64,000 bases of DNA from positions 479,783,900 through 479,847,899 of the forward strand of contig NC_081406.1 of the NCBI RefSeq assembly GCF_030272615.1. Reading direction: 5' to 3'. The notes beneath the pieces are model-generated. The model did not search any database, was not told where the DNA came from, and saw only the letters and a list, made by a program, of their open reading frames with translations. Position numbers and translations under genes: made by a program. Source of the stretch: Cryptomeria japonica (lineage: Eukaryota > Streptophyta > Pinopsida > Cupressales > Cupressaceae). Of this stretch, positions 32,318-43,821 are shown piece by piece (the first letter of the stretch is position 1; each line of letters starts with the position of its first letter).

Positions 32318-33754
32318 ATGGCCCAAACCCGATCACAGTCCAGGCAACGAGAAATAGAAAGGGAAGAAGAAGAAGAGGAAAATCTCAATGAATTTCAAGA
32401 AGCACTTGGAGGAAATGCAGATGACGAAAACCCAAGTACTCCCACTCCTGCAACAATAGAAAGGGCTCAGCATAACCCTCTCTTTAATAGACTTTTTGAC
32501 GAAATACTCAGGAGCAATGCGGATGCTCACTTCTTAAGACTCGCTCAAGAAGGAGCAAAACTCCCCTCTGACTTTGATCTTTGCCAATTAAGACAAGCAT
32601 CAGAAAGACAAAGTCACCATGAAGAGGAAAGAGGTAGAGATCCCATCAGATATAACATTCCTCAAGGTAACCCACCACCTCCTCCTCCAAATGAAATGGA
32701 GATGTTGTGGCAACAAGTCGAGAATCTCGCCCAACAGCTTCATAGTGGTGTCAAGACTAACCAATTCTCACTCAATGACATCTGTCCCTATCCTTTTGAT
32801 AGGAATCTTTACATGCCACCATTTCCACGAGGATTCGAAACACCCAAATTTGAAAAATATAGAGGAAAGGGGGATCCCCGCGATCATGTCCGAGAATTTC
32901 ATTTCGCTTGTCTCGAAGTAGCATATGAAGACACATACCTAATGCACCTTTTTCCCCAAAGCTTGGGAGGAACAACCACATCATGGTTTTCCCAACTACC
33001 AGGTGGCATTAGAACATTTGAGGAACTTATCCAAAAATTCCTCACTCATTACTCTCATAACATTGAACGCGACATCACCATGGCTGATCTGTGCAACACC
33101 AAACAAAAACTAGGTGAACTATTCTCAGTATTCCTGCAACGATGGCGCCAAATGTCTAGCAGACGTTCTCTTCAGTTACCTGAACGAGAACTAGTGGAAA
33201 TATTCATTTCCAACTTAAACGAAGAAATGGAATTTCACCTGGATGTCAAAGACACAGACTCTTTTAATGATATGATCACCAAGGGTTTAAAATGTGAATG
33301 GGCACTCATCAAGAAAGGACTCATCAAAATCTTTAATGAACCAAAAGATGGTCCTCGCCCGTGCTTCAATAGTGATAAACCAAGCTTCTGGAATAAAAAC
33401 AAGAATATCGTCAACGATGGGGTTGTGGATGCCCGGACTATCCAAAACGCACAACCTGTGGTTCGGTTTGCAGGACAAAATTCTCCTCCTCAAAACAACA
33501 CAAATGTTCCTTCTAATCAAGGCCGCATCACATCTCACGATGAACCTATACCTCGTCAGCAAAAACAGAAACGCACATACACTCCCTTAGGGGAACCCAT
33601 TGAAACAGTATTGCGACAACTCATTTCTCAAAATTTGGTCACTCTACCTAAACTATCAAACTATGAGCCTCAGGTCAAACCGGCATGGTGGAGAGATACT
33701 GAACACTGTGAATTCCATCAAGGAAGAGGGCACAAGACAAGTAATTGTCACTGA
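32318..33754 (+). CDS. gag: element B Gag
   Basis: 478 residues from an ATG ('MAQTRSQSRQ'). The order is an Arg/Glu-rich start, a spacer with a 'GNPPPPPP' run near 115, then the capsid (Retrotrans_gag) at about 160-335 with 'YPFDRNLYMPPFPRGFETPK', 'YRGKGDPRDHVREF', 'SLGGTTTSWFSQLP' and 'LQRWRQMSSR'. A C-x2-H-x4-H-x4-C knuckle (CEFHQGRGHKTSNC) sits at about 463-476. The TGA at 33752-33754 replaces a Lys/Tyr position seen in A's copy, and the same frame continues open into protease. Gag packages the RNA into virus-like particles in the cytoplasm. The TGA might be read through, but three further stops argue for decay. Confidence 0.85.
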   Translation: MAQTRSQSRQREIEREEEEEENLNEFQEALGGNADDENPSTPTPATIERAQHNPLFNRLFDEILRSNADAHFLRLAQEGAKLPSDFDLCQLRQASERQSHHEEERGRDPIRYNIPQGNPPPPPPNEMEMLWQQVENLAQQLHSGVKTNQFSLNDICPYPFDRNLYMPPFPRGFETPKFEKYRGKGDPRDHVREFHFACLEVAYEDTYLMHLFPQSLGGTTTSWFSQLPGGIRTFEELIQKFLTHYSHNIERDITMADLCNTKQKLGELFSVFLQRWRQMSSRRSLQLPERELVEIFISNLNEEMEFHLDVKDTDSFNDMITKGLKCEWALIKKGLIKIFNEPKDGPRPCFNSDKPSFWNKNKNIVNDGVVDARTIQNAQPVVRFAGQNSPPQNNTNVPSNQGRITSHDEPIPRQQKQKRTYTPLGEPIETVLRQLISQNLVTLPKLSNYEPQVKPAWWRDTEHCEFHQGRGHKTSNCH

Positions 33755-36328
33755 TTGAAAGATCTCATTCAGGATCTTATTGATCGAGGAGAAATTGAAA
33801 TTGAAATTGAAGGACATGACCCAAAAACAACAAATAATGATCATCTGATGTTCAAAAATCCACTTCCATCACAAGATCAAAGGGGTCCTTCCACTTCTAG
33901 GTGAGGCACTGATACCACTAATTATACACAGGTTGCGTATAATTACACTATAAATCATCTGTATGATGCTAATGAACAAGTTGCAAATATAACCTTCAAA
34001 AATCCCAACTCAAATTGCAATGTTGTTACGCGTCGCGACAAAGTTACCATAAAGGTAGCTCCACAAGGCACCACCTCCATCCCAAAGCAGTACAATCTTG
34101 TGGAACAATTAGACAAAACCCCTGCGCTTATATCCATTTTAGAGCTATTGCGTCTATCGCCATCCCATAAAACTATCTTGGATCAAGCACTCCAAGAGGC
34201 GTCAGTCCCTACAAACTTGAATACAAACCAATTTCAAGCCATGGTTGGAAGACTAAAGTCATCACCTTGTCTCACTTTTTACGAAAGTGACAACTCTTCT
34301 TTCCAGCAACCTCATAACGCTTCACTACACATTGAAGGCTTTATCAACCAGCACAGGATCAAGCGAGTCTTGATCGATAATGGAGCAGGCTTAAATATTT
34401 GTACACTACAATTGGTCACAACATTGGGATATGCCATAGAATTAGTGGATCCCCGTAAGAAGATCACAATCAAAGCCTATGACGATGCAGAGCGTTCATC
34501 CAAAGGAGCTGTGGTACTACCAATCCAAGTGGGCCCTGTGGTAAAGCACATCATCTGTCAGGTTCTGGACCTTCCTCTGTCATACAATTTATTGTTAGGA
34601 AGACCTTGGATACATGCCATGCAAGCCGTTCCATCTACCTACCATCAATGTATCAAGTTCCCACATAACGGTGTAGAGATCACAATCCTGGGCGATGCAA
34701 ATCCCTTTGCGTATTACCATAATATCAACCATCAACCAGAGATTACCGTTCCTAATAATAGAGAAGCCATTTCCTCCACATCATATATAAGCCCCGCCTC
34801 TCTTGCCAGTTCTAACACCACTATACCAAAGCAAGAAAATCTTAAGATGAAAGTAGCAGAGGAAGGCCCTGGGGAATACAACTTGAGTCAACTCTTTTGT
34901 GTGGGACAAATGCCCACTTCTCCTAGAACACCTGGTAAACCACAGCAGTTACTCCAGCGACCATTAATCACGCCAGCATGTGCTTTGACGTCTTTCATCC
35001 TTGGAAAGAGTCAAGAAGAAGAAACCCAAGATGAGGACTTAGCGGACTGGATCTATAAAGATCCCATCACCACTGATATACTGCAAGTTAAACTTCCTAT
35101 AGATCAGTATGGCAAAGGTCTCCTCATTATGCAAAGAATGGGGTATGATGGTCAGAGTGCTTTGGGATGTTGCAAACAAGGACGACATGAACCTCTGCTA
35201 CCAGAATTAAAGCCCAAAGGTAATACAGGCCTAGGCTTTGAGAAAGAAATCTTTCCTAAACTCAGATTCAAAGGAAAACCCAGCAAACCATTATGTCAAC
35301 CTACTGCAAAAAGGACACCTTTCATCATTAAAGCAGCCTCGAGCACCATCCCGACTGCCCCATCGAGGCTCACAACCCCAACACAACCATCTACAATACC
35401 AATCATCCCACCAATCAAACCAGTAATCCCATTCGCAACAACCATTACATCCATAGTACCATTAGCAGCAGCAACTGTATCAGAACCCGCAACAACATCT
35501 ATGGTACCAGCAGTTCCCGTAGAAGCCACTGAGTCAACACTACCGATACTTCCTGTGCCAGATTCTTTTATCCCCATCAAACTTCCTGTAGCACCGATCA
35601 CTACAAAGGTACATCAACCAATCACACCTGCAGTGTTTAACTCAAAAGACATCCCAGTATGGTATAGCAATCGGATGCTGGAAAGTGATTCAGAGACTGA
35701 CTCACATGAATGGGAATTTGATTCGGTACAACTTAATACTTTAGATAAGGAAGACACATCACCACCTCCACCACGCAAAGACATCCCTATTTACGGAGAA
35801 GCGCAGATAAAGACCACTTGGGTTCCTGAACTGGAAACATCTTCCACAAACCCTATGTCTCATCCTATGCCTAATTCTGACAGGGAGAGTACCATTAACG
35901 ACCTTCACCATAACGTCTTAACCCTCACTGATACATCTAACGCACTTAACCTAATCGATGAAGTAATGCCCATTATCCACCCTGAACTCATCGAATGGAA
36001 CCAACCAAATCCCCCATGTCTTGACTTCTTCCAAAACGATGAGGCCATCATTGACTTTTTGGAATTAAGGGATAACCTACCAAGCAGGGATCACAAAGCT
36101 GGATTCGCCATAGAACTTAATAGCGCAGCATACTTCAGGGTGGATGCCAAACCTTTCAGCTGCAAAAATATATCAATAAAACATGGATCTTCCAGTGAAA
36201 ACCACACTGTGGCACTGTTTGATCTGACAAAAATAAAAAGAAAGAGCATATCCAATGGTGAAAACCTCTCTGAGGCACCTGAGGATGAAGGGTTTGACAC
36301 TCTCCCTGCTAGTACACAACAGGAATGA
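33755..36328 (+). pseudogene. pro: element B protease, G-patch-like segment and linker
   Basis: Same frame as gag. A second in-frame TGA is at 33902-33904; from 34100 there are 742 open codons to a TGA at 36326-36328. The retropepsin part is residues about 78-190 of that stretch: 'RIKRVLIDNGAGLNICTLQL' with the active triad D-N-G, and the C-terminal 'LLGRPWIHAMQAVPSTYHQC'. A glycine-containing G-patch-like piece ('MGYDGQSALGCCKQGRHEP') follows near 350, as in other Tat-type elements. A long Pro/Thr/Ala-rich linker (about 410-520) and an acidic stretch then lead to RT. The D-N-G triad is unusual (D-S/T-G expected), so activity is uncertain. Confidence 0.75.
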
Positions 36329-37576
36329 TCAACGATTCTCATCGAGGAAACCAAAGAATACAATGTGGGGACTCCTGAAAATCCTCATCTCATACATCTA
36401 GCATCTCTTCTCACTCTAGAAGAACAACCTAAATTTATAGAGTTCTTCCAGAAGCGTCAGATCAACTTTGCATGGTCATATGCAAACATGCCTGGGCTTG
36501 ATCCTGATTTAGTCATGCATCACCTCACCATAGCAAAAGGAGCCAAACCTGTCAAGTAGAAGCTTCGCAAGATGCATCCTCAGATTACAGTGCTAGTCAA
36601 AACAGAACTCAAGAAACTCCTAGATGTTGGTTTCATTAGGCCAATTGATTATGCAGAATGGATCTCCAACATTGTGCCTGTCGGCAAACCAAAAGGGGGC
36701 ATCCGCATTTGTACTGACTTCAGAGATCTGAATAAGGCATGTCCTAAGGATGACTTCCCCCTACCAAATATTGACATCATAGTGGATCTGGCAGCAGGAC
36801 ATGCCATGCTTTCACTCATGGATGGCTTTTCAGGATACAATCAAATAAAGATCGCACCAGAGGACCAACATAAGACAACCTTCACATGTCCATGGGGCAC
36901 ATATTGCTGGAATGTAATGCCCTTCGGTCTAAAGAATGCAGGAGCAACCTATCAAAGAGCAATGACCACCATCTTCCATGACATGATGCATACCATGATG
37001 GAAGATTATGTTGATGACTTACTAGAAAAATCACTCACCAGAGAAGGGCATCTCCACATCTTAGATAAAATATTTGATAGACTGGAACAATACCATGTTC
37101 GACTCAACCCAAAGAAATGTGTCTTTGGAGTGACCTCCGGGAAGCTTCTAGGATACATTGTCTCAAGCAAAGGTATCGAGGTCGACCCAGCAAAGGTAAA
37201 AGCAATAATGGACATGCCACCTCCAAAGAATATCAGTCAGCTAAGGACATTACAAGGACGACTTCAATCCATCCGAAGATTCATTGCACAATTGGCTGAT
37301 AAGTGTCACCCATTCACACACCTGCTACACAAGAACATCTGCTTTCAGTGGGATGCCCGATGCCAGCAAACATTTCAGACACTTAAAGACTATCTCATGA
37401 AACCACCATTGCTAATCCCACCAGATCCAAGTAGACTGTTGTTACTCTATATCTCAGCAACCAGTACAGCATTGGGTGTACTACTAGCACAACATAATGC
37501 AGAAGGAAAAGAGTGTGTTGTTTACTACATCTCTCGTACACTGCTGGGCTATGAACTCAATTACACACCTATTGCA
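36329..37576 (+). pseudogene. pol: element B reverse transcriptase and start of RNase H
   Basis: Same frame as gag and protease, interrupted by TAG at 36557-36559 where A reads Gln (KPYKQKL). The RT palm and fingers are well kept: 'GGIRICTDFRDLNKACPKDD', 'LSLMDGFSGYNQIKIAPEDQ', 'TFTCPWGTYCWNVMPFGLKN' and the catalytic YVDD at 37007-37018. The connection region ('QGRLQSIRRFIAQLADKCHP') and the first strand of the Ty3-type RNase H ('LLLYISATSTALGVLLAQHN') follow. The frame then runs into a deletion near 37571-37580. RT copies genomic RNA into cDNA in the particle. Confidence 0.88.
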
Positions 37577-39137
37577 AGTATATGGCGATTCCCAACTAGT
37601 CATTCGACAAACAATAGATGAATATCAAACCAAAGATGATAAACTCATGCCATATAAACAAACGGTGGACACTCTAAAGACATCATTTACTACTATCACT
37701 TTTGAGCAGATACCAAGAGATCAGAATCGAGCTACTGACGCTATGGCTACCATCGCATCTCTCCTAGATCTTCCACAAAATTCAACACGCTATGAGTTCT
37801 TGGTAGAACAGCTTTGGATCCCCGTTTATGATATCCCTAAATCCGAGATGATATGTCGCCTTGTCGGTTCTAAATCCCCATGGTACGGTGAGTTCTACAC
37901 CTATCTCCGCGATCACACCCTTCCTCCCAACCAATCAAATAACCAACGTAAAACCTTCATTTGCCAAACTGCTCAATATACCATTATTGCCGAAACCCTA
38001 TACCGACGTGGTCTTGATGGTACTCTCCTTCGATGTCTGGAACAAGATGAGATAACAAAGGCTTTGGAAGAGGTACATGAAGGAATTTGCGGGACTCACT
38101 CAAGTGGTCCGTCACTAGCCAAGAAACTCATGCGAGCTGGATATTATTGGCCATCTATGGAAAAGGATTCCTACTACTTTGTCAGAAAATGCAAGAAATG
38201 TCAAGTTCATGGCGACCTGATACATGCACCGGCCCAGGAACTGCAACCAATCACGACACCATGGCCTTTCTGTCAATGGGGCCTTGACCTTGTGGGTAAG
38301 ATTCATCCATCTTCATCCAATGGCCATAAATTCATTATTACTGCCACCGAATATTTCACAAAGTGGATCGAAGCTATTCCACTTACCCAAGTCACCAGCA
38401 AGAAGATCGCCTCATTCATCCTCAACTACATCATCTGTCGGTATGGTGTACCCATGTCCATCATCACAGATAATGGTCTTCCTTTCAAAAATCAGGATGT
38501 CTGCGAACTTTGTGAGAAATTTCATATCCAACACCGCTTTTCCACTCCCTATTACCCACAAGGCAATGGTCAGGTCGAAGCATCCAATAAAAACATATTG
38601 AGGATCCTAAAGAAGACAGTCAATGATGCCGGCCGTGACTGGCATGTTCAACTAAATCCAGCACTATGGGCATATCGAACTAGCATTCGAACCCCTACAG
38701 GTGCAACTCCTTATTCATTGGTCTATGGTGCAGAAGCTATCTTGCCTATTGAGGTCGAGATACCATCAATACGGGTTTCCCTGCACAATCTCATCGATGA
38801 CGAAGCCTACAGAGTATCCCGTCTTCAGGACTTAGAGTTACTTGATGAGAAACGACAAGCTGCATACAATCACCTCAAAGCCTATCAGCAGTGCATGAGT
38901 AGAAGCTACAATCACCGAGTTAGATCTCGTACATTTGAGGTAGGTGATCTTGTTCTACGAGAGAATCCTCGCAACCAACCACACAAAGAACATCGGGGAA
39001 AGTTTGAATCAAACTGGCTGGGCCCATATGTTGTCACTGTTGTATTCGGGTCCGGGGCATATCAGTTGGCTACATCAGAAGGAGAACCGCTCGCAGATCC
39101 AATTAACAGCATGCACCTCAAACAGTTTTATACCTAA
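37577..39137 (+). CDS. int: element B second RNase H remnant and integrase
   Basis: A new frame after the deletion. The first residues 'VYGDSQLVIRQTIDEYQ' are the end of the archaeal-type second RNase H, retaining its last Asp block. Integrase follows: the H2C2 zinc domain ('HEGICGTHSSGPSLAKKLM' ... 'CKKCQVHG'), then the core with Asp in 'WGLDLVGKI', Asp in 'SIITDNGLPFKN' and Glu in 'PQGNGQVEASNKN', so the D,D,E triad is complete. The C-terminal GPY/F-like end ('NWLGPYVVTVVFGSGAYQL') carries no chromodomain and stops at TAA 39135-39137. A methionine at 37497 lies in this frame but upstream of the junction and is not the natural start. Confidence 0.85.
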
Positions 39138-41432
39138 GATGTACAGAGCATCAGGCTCCTCTGCATATCAGAAAATACCAAAAACATTCAGAAAAATGTC
39201 CTAAAGAAATACAAAAACATTCAAAAAGTAAAGAAAAATCATGCATCCAAATGGTGAACAACCACTCCGGTGGCACCTTGGGTAAGTGCGATGGTGAAAA
39301 CTTGGCACACAGGCGCCACTGGTAAAGACAATGGCTCCAGTATCTTTCAGGCTCGTTGCGATCACATTCATACATACACACATCCATCCATCCAAACCAT
39401 GGCTTGTTATTTGATCTGTAATCAAAGATAGTACTTCATGCGTCTTGCATCCCACTTTTTCATAGTCATGTCTACACTTGGGGGCAATACCCTTAAAAAA
39501 TCTAGATGATGGAAGTGGATTCTACATTACTGGTGATTCATTGACAAAAACATTCAAAAAGGTCTCACAAAATCCAAAAATATTCAAAAAACGTCTCACA
39601 AAATCCAAAAACATCAAAAATAAAACAAAAACATGGCAACACATTGTACATACTCATCCACACAGATACCAAACAAACATTGTGATATACTCCACAAAAT
39701 GACCACTTATCAATCGACCACACAATCAACATCAACACTCAAAACTGTCTTCAACAAGGATGCATCCTTCCTTACCAAAACAAAGACAAGATGACATTTT
39801 CTTTGACAAGAAAATTCTGTTTATGCTATCACATACTTGGTTGATTTATGGTCTAGTAATTTATATCAGGTTCCTACGGCATTGTCTGTGTATCTTCGAC
39901 ACATTATTCTGATGAAGTTCTGGGGCATGTACTAATGGTGTCTACGTGGGAAGTTCACTAAGCTATGTGATCATAGGCAAAAATACAGTCATAGATCACT
40001 ACGGCTTGCTGACTATAGCATATACCTCGACCATATGAGCATGAACCATTACCAAGGATCCATATTCTTTATTCTTTATGTATATACTGTTTGTTTGCAG
40101 GTACAATGCTCTTTCTTTGGTTCCTCCTACCTCATCCAAACTAGATAAAGGTTTTATCTCTTATTACGGTATGCACTTGTCTCAGGATATGATCAGCCTA
40201 AGATCAAGGAGGACGATCCAAGTCATGCATGAAAGGAGATAATCCTTATCTGTTCCGCAAGCAATACTCAGGTCAACTTGATCCATTATATCAAGTTGCT
40301 TGTATTAACTTGCTATATAAAATCCATGTAAGAAATACTCTGGTCATCTTGAATCTTTATGTCAAGTTGCTTGCATTTTCTTACAACATTTTAAAGCTCA
40401 ATGATGAAAAATAAAGCACCATGGATCGTCATTCCATCTCATCTGTATATATTACATTTCGTTGCATTCCACTCATCCATACATTCATAATAGCTGCATA
40501 TCATGCATACATAGTCATAATAATGCATACTCTATTTTACTCATCTTCTTCCATAAGACTCAGTCCTAGTCCTCCATATCTTCTATCTAACATCGAATCC
40601 CCCCTCACCCTCCCTATCTTGATCATCAACATCATCCTAATCCCTTCATCGCTTCCCATCCTCACTCATCCACAAAATTAAGCCAGTTACTCTATCTACA
40701 CAGATACATCGACTCCCACACACCTAGACTATCAACAGATACTCTGATCAAGTATCTTCAGGTCTCAACAGGTAATCAATCATGGTAATCCTAGACTACA
40801 TCAGGCATTTATCATAATGACCTAATCTCAACGGGGCTGCCATGATTCCCCACAACCATCCATCACACGCACATACTATCAATTGATCAACCAATCAAAC
40901 ACAATCTAATGGACAATTACATCAATTGTCTATGTCTCAACGAGTATTTTGCTTCATATACCTTGACTTCATCGGGCAATTACATCAATTGTCTAAGTCA
41001 CATCAGGTCACTTTGATTCACTTACTCAGACTTTATCATGTCCAAGCGACCAACTGACATCAACTGTCACGCTTTGACTTGACCGGGGCAATTAAACCGA
41101 TTGCACCAGATTGTCCAACCAATTTTGATCAATTGTATAGCATCAATCCAAACCCCACACTACATCTGCTATGTATCTCTTGCATGACCTCAAGGTACTC
41201 GCTGGCTTGTTGTTTCTTCATATTCACTCCATTTTCTCCCATTCTTTCATCATTAGTTCTAATTTCTTCTATTCTACCTCCCCTCCACTTTTCATTCTTT
41301 TTCGAGAGATCGGCCCATCTCTCGAGGGGGCATACCACCCATTAAATTTACATTTTATGGGGCATTTCTTCACACCTATTTTTCTTTCTTTGAAACGACG
41401 CGATAAACCGCACCGTCTCAAAGAGGGGCAAA
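39138..41432 (+). other. element B 3' region
   Basis: About 2.3 kb between pol and the 3' LTR. It has 'caaaaacattcaaaaa'-type repeats (39180-39235 and 39540-39625). The block 'gatgaagttctggggca' at 39912-39930 and 'cacttgggggcaata' at 39475 are shared with A's 3' region. A perfect 8-bp hairpin (CGAGAGAT/ATCTCTCG) is at 41303-41324, and the purine tract is just before 41433. No antisense PMD sequence was found here, unlike A. Confidence 0.6.
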
Positions 41433-43189
41433 TGTAGTCACATAAATCTGTCCACTTAATTAAATAAATATTTAGTATTTATTTGATTATTTAACCATCA
41501 ATCAATAATTAATTAAATTAATATATTTAATTAATTCATATTAACCCTCTTCTCCTATTAATTAAATAAATTATTCAATTTATTTGATTTAATTCACTTA
41601 ACCAAATTCAGACCATTAATTAAATAAATAAATCATATTTATTTAATTAAATCTTCTCTCACATTTAAATAAATTCATATTTATTTAAATTCCCCCAAAA
41701 TCCCACCTCTCACATTTAAATAAATAAATAATTTATTTAAATCACCTTTATCCTCCACCCACTTGTATTTTCCTACAAATGCAAGTTTCACAACTATTTT
41801 AAATAAATCATTTATTTAAATCACCTTTATCCTCCACCCACTTGCATTTTCCTACAAATGCAAGTTGCACAACTATTTTAAATAAATTATTTATTTAAAA
41901 TCCTATTTATCCTTACTCACTTGAAACCTTTAATGGTTTCTCTTAAAGTCTTCAAACTTAATGGCTTCCTTCTAGAGTCTTCTCAAACCTTTAATGGTTT
42001 CCCTTAAAGTCTTCAAACTTAATGGCATTAAAGTCTTCAAACTTGATGGCTTTCTTCTATAGTCTTCTTAAGACTTTAATTGCTTCCCTTAAAGTCTTCA
42101 AGCCTTTAATGGTTTCCCTCAAAGTCTTCAAACATTTTAATGCTTTATCTTCTTTTTTCTCATTTAAATAAATTAATATTTATTTGAATATTTATCCAAA
42201 TGCAAATTACACCATTTAATTGAAATAAATGATTTTATTTTAATTGAAAATACCAAAATTCCTCCCACTTGCATTTTCCTACAAAATCCACTTGCATGCC
42301 TAAACCCCTTCTAGATTCTTCTAAACCTTTCCTAATTAACCTAATCCATCCCCTAAATATTGTCACATTCCTAAGCAAATTGAAGTCACTTCTCAAAGAC
42401 TCCAAAGTCTTTGAAAATCAATTAATGTTTTGTGTGTTCAACAAATTAACCTCTAAAGTCTTCCAAACCACTTATGGCTCTTACATGACCATTAATGGTT
42501 AATTCCACTTGCACCCATGGTTAAAGACTTTGACCCCTAACTTAACCCTTGTGTAACCCATGTGTCTATTCAAAGCATTTATTTCTTTGACTAGGGTAAC
42601 CATCATGTCCCCTCAAGCATTTAATGCTCCTTATCTCTCCTCTCAAGCCTCCTCATGGTGACACTTGTCAACATGGGATTGGGTTGAAAGTCTCACATGG
42701 ATTGAATATCTTTCAATCCTAACCCTTGTTAAGATTACTCAATCTTAACCCTTTATTTCCCCATTTCTTCTATAAATAGAACCCTTCTCCTCAAGCAAAA
42801 AAAGAAGCATTAGAGTATTGTTGTTATACTGGTATTAGCATAGAGCTTTTTCATAGCATCACTATCTACACTTGCATAGCATTTGCTTATCATATTCAAC
42901 CATCTTGAATCTCCATATGGCATCCATGGCTAGTGCTAAAAGCTGAGAGCTACACTCATTTGGGACTTGGAGAGGGGAGAAACAAGGGAGAAGCATCGAA
43001 AGGCATCATGGAAGCATCTTAGGGAGGCTCTTCTCCTTTCTTTTATTTTGTTAAACTTCTTTCATGCTTTTTGAAATCTCTTTTGATATGTTTGGAATGG
43101 TTTTAAGTTCTTTGTTTTGTTTTTATGGTTGAAACTAACTTATTAACATTGAGCTTTGTTGTTGCCTTGTCCCCATTTCCATGATATCA
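41433..43189 (+). repeat. element B 3' LTR
   Basis: 1757 bp, near-identical to 27862-29618, followed by the GATAC target duplication. Confidence 0.95.
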
Positions 43190-43194
43190 GATAC

Positions 43195-43678
43195 AGTTGA
43201 GGCCGTCATAGAGGATGAAATCAGGAATTATGTTCGTCTTGATGAGAAACTAAGGAAAAAGATACAAAGAGCAGCTCAGAAAGAAGTAGAAAAGACCATA
43301 GCAACATTTCTCAAACCGTGTTAAAAGAGCAAGGTGCCAATCATTTTAGGTGTCAATCATTTATAGGGTTTGCATTGTCTGGATAGTAGTCTTCAATGTA
43401 TGGGTCTAAAAGGAAACAATAAATTCCCATTTGAACAACCTAATCTTGGGCCAAACAACGTTCAATTAGAAATAATTGCCGGTTTGAATATCCTTGCTGA
43501 GGAATTAATAATTGATCAAGACCAATACGACATAGTCCAAGCTGTCATAGATGAAGAAGTTTGGAAATCAATACAAATAGACATAGACCTCGAAAATCGA
43601 ATCAAAGAAGAGGCAGAATTTGAAGCTTTTTGGCAATACGCTGCAAATCTTGTGTTTGAATTTCGGAATCCTCGATAG
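43195..43678 (+). pseudogene. element A Gag-region N-terminal modules (resumed after B)
   Basis: The first part (43195-43322) resumes the module cut at 27861: 'DTVEAVIEDEIRN' and 'KKIQRAAQKEVEKTIATF', then a stop. A second related copy, 102 codons (43370-43678), begins 'MHCLDSSLQCMGLKGNNKF', repeats 'FPFEQPNLGPNN' and ends 'EFEAFWQYAANLVFEFRNPR'. The two copies are about 330 bp apart once B is removed, so this is an internal tandem duplication. The role is unknown; both are acidic and helical. Confidence 0.55.
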
Positions 43679-43821
43679 CGAGTCATCATTTATAGATTGC
43701 ATTGTCCACACTTTAGTCTTTAGGAAGTCATAGAAACATATTTAGTGGTATTTAATCGAGTCTTGCATACACATCTTAGAGAGTCAAGATCACTTCGAAA
43801 TAATATTTGTGCCATTAACGG

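Larger units (their letters stand above)
27862..43189 (+). mobile_element. element B: complete Ty3/gypsy (Tat-type) element nested in A
   Basis: Two 1757-bp LTRs, TGTAGTCAC...ATCA, bounded by a perfect 5-bp duplication GATAC (27857-27861 and 43190-43194). Total 15,328 bp. The interior has a tRNA-Trp-type primer site, a 2.7-kb leader, gag-pol as a single reading frame broken by four stops and a frame-changing deletion, a 2.3-kb 3' region and the purine tract AAAGAGGGGCAAA. LTR identity is high (about two dozen differences by eye), so it is much younger than A. Its proteins are clear relatives of A's. Confidence 0.95.

Noticed and set aside
35296-35601. 101-residue antisense ORF with Gly/Ala/Val-rich repeats in element B
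   Set aside because: It is the mirror of the Pro/Thr/Ala-rich linker of the sense polyprotein.
36649-36840. Small antisense ORFs across the RT of element B
   Set aside because: They are shadows of strongly conserved sense RT codons.
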